DNA from: Sphingobacterium athyrii
GTDB lineage: Bacteria; Bacteroidota; Bacteroidia; Sphingobacteriales; Sphingobacteriaceae
Direction: 5' to 3'
Assembly (NCBI RefSeq): GCF_003071065.1
Contig: NZ_QCXX01000002.1
Location: 620,001 to 684,000, forward strand
DNA length: 64,000 nucleotides
Positions 62,482 to 64,000 of this stretch are shown piece after piece. Position 1 is the stretch's first letter; each line of letters starts with the position of its first letter. The notes under the pieces are model-generated. The model saw only the letters and a program-made list of their open reading frames with translations, was not told the DNA's origin and ran no database searches. Position numbers and translations under genes: made by a program.

Positions 62482-63465
62482 ATTTTTTTTGATGATATTT
62501 TGTAATTAATTAATGTTAATTTTGCATTTAATAAGATTCTTTTTGTATCTTTGTTTTAGAAATATAAGCGACTAATAGATTGAGACATTTACTCGATCTA
62601 AACGATGTCACTCAGCTCAAGAAACCGCCAGTTTTAATCCAGCGAGTAGACACGGAGTTCGCCCATCTCTGAATTATTTATATCTTTGATATATATTCTT
62701 CAGAAGGGTGAGCTCTATGTAAGTCTTTCGATGGAAAATTCAACTCATCGCGTATGAGAAGAAGAGGCTCCTGGCGGTGCCATTGATTGAAAGCTTTAGA
62801 ACTCTCCCTTTTGATATTTAAAGGGTGTTTCAAGCTTTGAGAGTTAACATCGTTGTATAACCCAATGATTATGACAAAACGATTCAAAGACCGCCAAAAA
62901 CACCGTGCCCACCTCAAGGAGGTTAGCATTCGGTTTTCCTATTCAATTCTAATAAGTAAGATTATTCCAGGGCCAGAATAATCGGTTAAAAATATAAAAC
63001 CAGAATAGGGGATAGCGGCATCCGCATAATAGTTGGTGCCGAATAAGTATTAACTAGCAAAGCCCTTAGACTAGGTTTTCCCGATTTGTATTCGATACAC
63101 TACACCCTTTGATTTTGTGTAATTAATAATTTTGCTCTTACGAGACATTGAACACCTTAAATGTAGCATTTTATTCTTAAACAACAAAATTAAAAACTAT
63201 AATTTTGTAATGTTATTCTATACTAATAAGATCGGGTTTTTATTTCTTTCCGGGAGGAAGCGCCATAACGACCCCTATTGATGACTTGTAACCAGCTTTT
63301 TGGCGCTTTGCGGATTCGTTAATTTTTTAATTGTTGTATGGGCAGTATGTAAAATATTCTGCCAATGACAATCCTTTTTTTTGCGAAAAAATCGCAAAAG
63401 GGGAAAGCTACGCTCTTTTCAAAATAAAAGAGTAGGGCTAAAGTCATCTTGATTTAACCTATAAA
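62482..63465. other. Low-coding spacer with weak frames
   Basis: Contains minor frames of uncertain value: a minus frame 62678-62929, a plus frame near 62585-62665 ending TEFAHL, and another at about 62874 (MTKRFKDRQKHRAHLKEVSI). I recognise none. The stretch 63180-63340 includes a CGCCATAACGACCCC... region before the final operon. Confidence 0.4.
63379..63432 (+). promoter_or_regulatory. Two tandem hairpins upstream of the last operon
   Basis: TTTTGCGA/TCGCAAAA (63379-63399, 5-nt loop) and CTCTTTT/AAAAGAG (63413-63432, 6-nt loop) lie close together before the gene at 63466. They could be a regulatory leader or a transfer origin of a mobile element; no relaxase is visible to decide. Confidence 0.4.
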
Positions 63466-63846
63466 ATGAACCAAAAACATTTAGATCTGCTGCCATTTGA
63501 GCTAGCATTTTATGATATATATCTTGATGGATATGATCCATTGAAAACGATCAGGGACTTTTGGACCCATTATTCTATTTATGAATGCCATGAGCATATC
63601 AAAGAAGTGTATGAAAGTTTTGTTATGAAGAGTGACTATATAGATGTCAACGACCAAAATAAGAAATACGAATTTTTTATCGTGTTACTTCGCTTAATGA
63701 TCGCTTACTTTATGGTGCATTACCGAAAGATCAAAATCGATGATCTAAAGTTGCTATTTGCCGACTCCTCAGATACAATAGATACTGATTTTATGATCAG
63801 AAAAAGGATTCATGAATTCTTTGACCGTGTGAATAAGCAATTTTAA
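63466..63846 (+). CDS. Hypothetical protein
   Basis: 126 residues, soluble and helical: FELAFYDIYLDGYDPLKTIR, IVLLRLMIAYFMVHYRKIK, MIRKRIHEFFDRVNKQF. RteC-like regulators of Bacteroidota conjugative elements have somewhat similar ends, but I do not see enough to call it. A second gene begins 11 nt later, so an operon starts here. Confidence 0.5.
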   Translation: MNQKHLDLLPFELAFYDIYLDGYDPLKTIRDFWTHYSIYECHEHIKEVYESFVMKSDYIDVNDQNKKYEFFIVLLRLMIAYFMVHYRKIKIDDLKLLFADSSDTIDTDFMIRKRIHEFFDRVNKQF

Positions 63847-63857
63847 ACAATAAGCAG

Positions 63858-64000
63858 ATGACAAACAGATCAAATCTGGTGTCTGCCTTATTGGATAAGG
63901 TGGCACATCTGGCATCCATAAATGGTGCTGGAAAAAATAATTCAAAAAAAGTTCAATTTGCATGGGATAAAAAGTATCCCTTCGATTGTATAGTATATAG
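63858..64000 (+). CDS. Hypothetical protein, 5' end only (runs off window)
   Basis: Starts MTNRSNLVSALLDKVAHLAS and stays open for 47 codons to the window end. Downstream part unseen; no family call possible. Confidence 0.5.
   Translation, partial: MTNRSNLVSALLDKVAHLASINGAGKNNSKKVQFAWDKKYPFDCIVY

Noticed and set aside
62678..62929. Minus-strand 83-codon frame
   Set aside because: No motif, no convincing start context and competing frames; left as unassigned spacer.
1..64000. CRISPR array
   Set aside because: No regularly spaced short repeats were seen; all repeats are long blocks or single palindromes.

Overview
The window comes from a member of the Bacteroidota, most likely Sphingobacteriaceae (Sphingobacterium-like). 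The evidence is Bacteroidota-type promoters (-7 box TAnnTTTG), families typical of the phylum (GLPGLI, DUF1573, beta-propeller lipoproteins, OMP barrels with a carboxypeptidase-like plug, HxlR regulators) and low GC. It is an accessory region: many short hypothetical genes, decayed copies, one intact IS, several direct repeats and a defence island. No rRNA, complete tRNA or CRISPR array was seen.

Layout. 1-450: decayed Nudix block (repeat R1). 1.0-11.5 kb: a LytTR regulator, then a probable operon with a six-cysteine secreted peptide (NVEALA-like), beta-propeller lipoprotein, DUF1573 lipoprotein, dedicated signal peptidase I, O-antigen-ligase-like/TPR membrane protein, small membrane protein, outer-membrane barrel, GLPGLI protein, ECF sigma factor and anti-sigma; a transglutaminase-like lipoprotein follows. 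13.5-21.8 kb: a GC-richer mutagenesis cassette (Y-family polymerase, DnaE-type polymerase, small unknown gene, SRAP/YedK) with a palindrome over its promoter; it is split by a TlpA-type thioredoxin insertion flanked by 190-bp direct repeats. 21.9-31.1 kb: an Imm44-like gene, PAS/LuxR regulators, an intact ISAs1-family element and small exported proteins. Three promoters here share one palindrome at identical spacing. 31.4-43.3 kb: two more Nudix blocks, oxidoreductase genes with HxlR regulators, a tRNA 3'-end fragment and a second Imm44-like/membrane protein/HIT block.

44.4-62.5 kb is a defence island. On the plus strand lies a fused P-loop/deoxycytidylate deaminase (anti-phage dCTP deaminase, AvcD type) followed by two TcmP proteins and their Gp37/Gp68-like three-Cys partner. 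On the minus strand lie a metallophosphoesterase/NACHT NTPase pair, a frameshifted AbiJ-NTD-like gene, an ATPase + DUF4435 pair like PARIS (AriA/AriB), and an operon with an XRE regulator, SRA-HNH nuclease, Nudix hydrolase, an EF-Tu domain 3-like protein, two tandem paralogous small proteins and another HNH protein. The island's first part is bracketed by near-identical HIT genes at 38.3 and 57.3 kb. The window ends in the start of an unidentified operon behind two tandem hairpins.

The best candidates for undescribed systems are (a) the secreted Cys-rich peptide/signal peptidase/ligase operon with its own sigma factor, (b) the deaminase-TcmP-TcmP-Gp37 cluster, (c) the phosphoesterase-NACHT pair, and (d) the SRA-HNH/Nudix/EF-Tu-like operon. 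All functional statements rest on motif recognition by eye; no database search was run.
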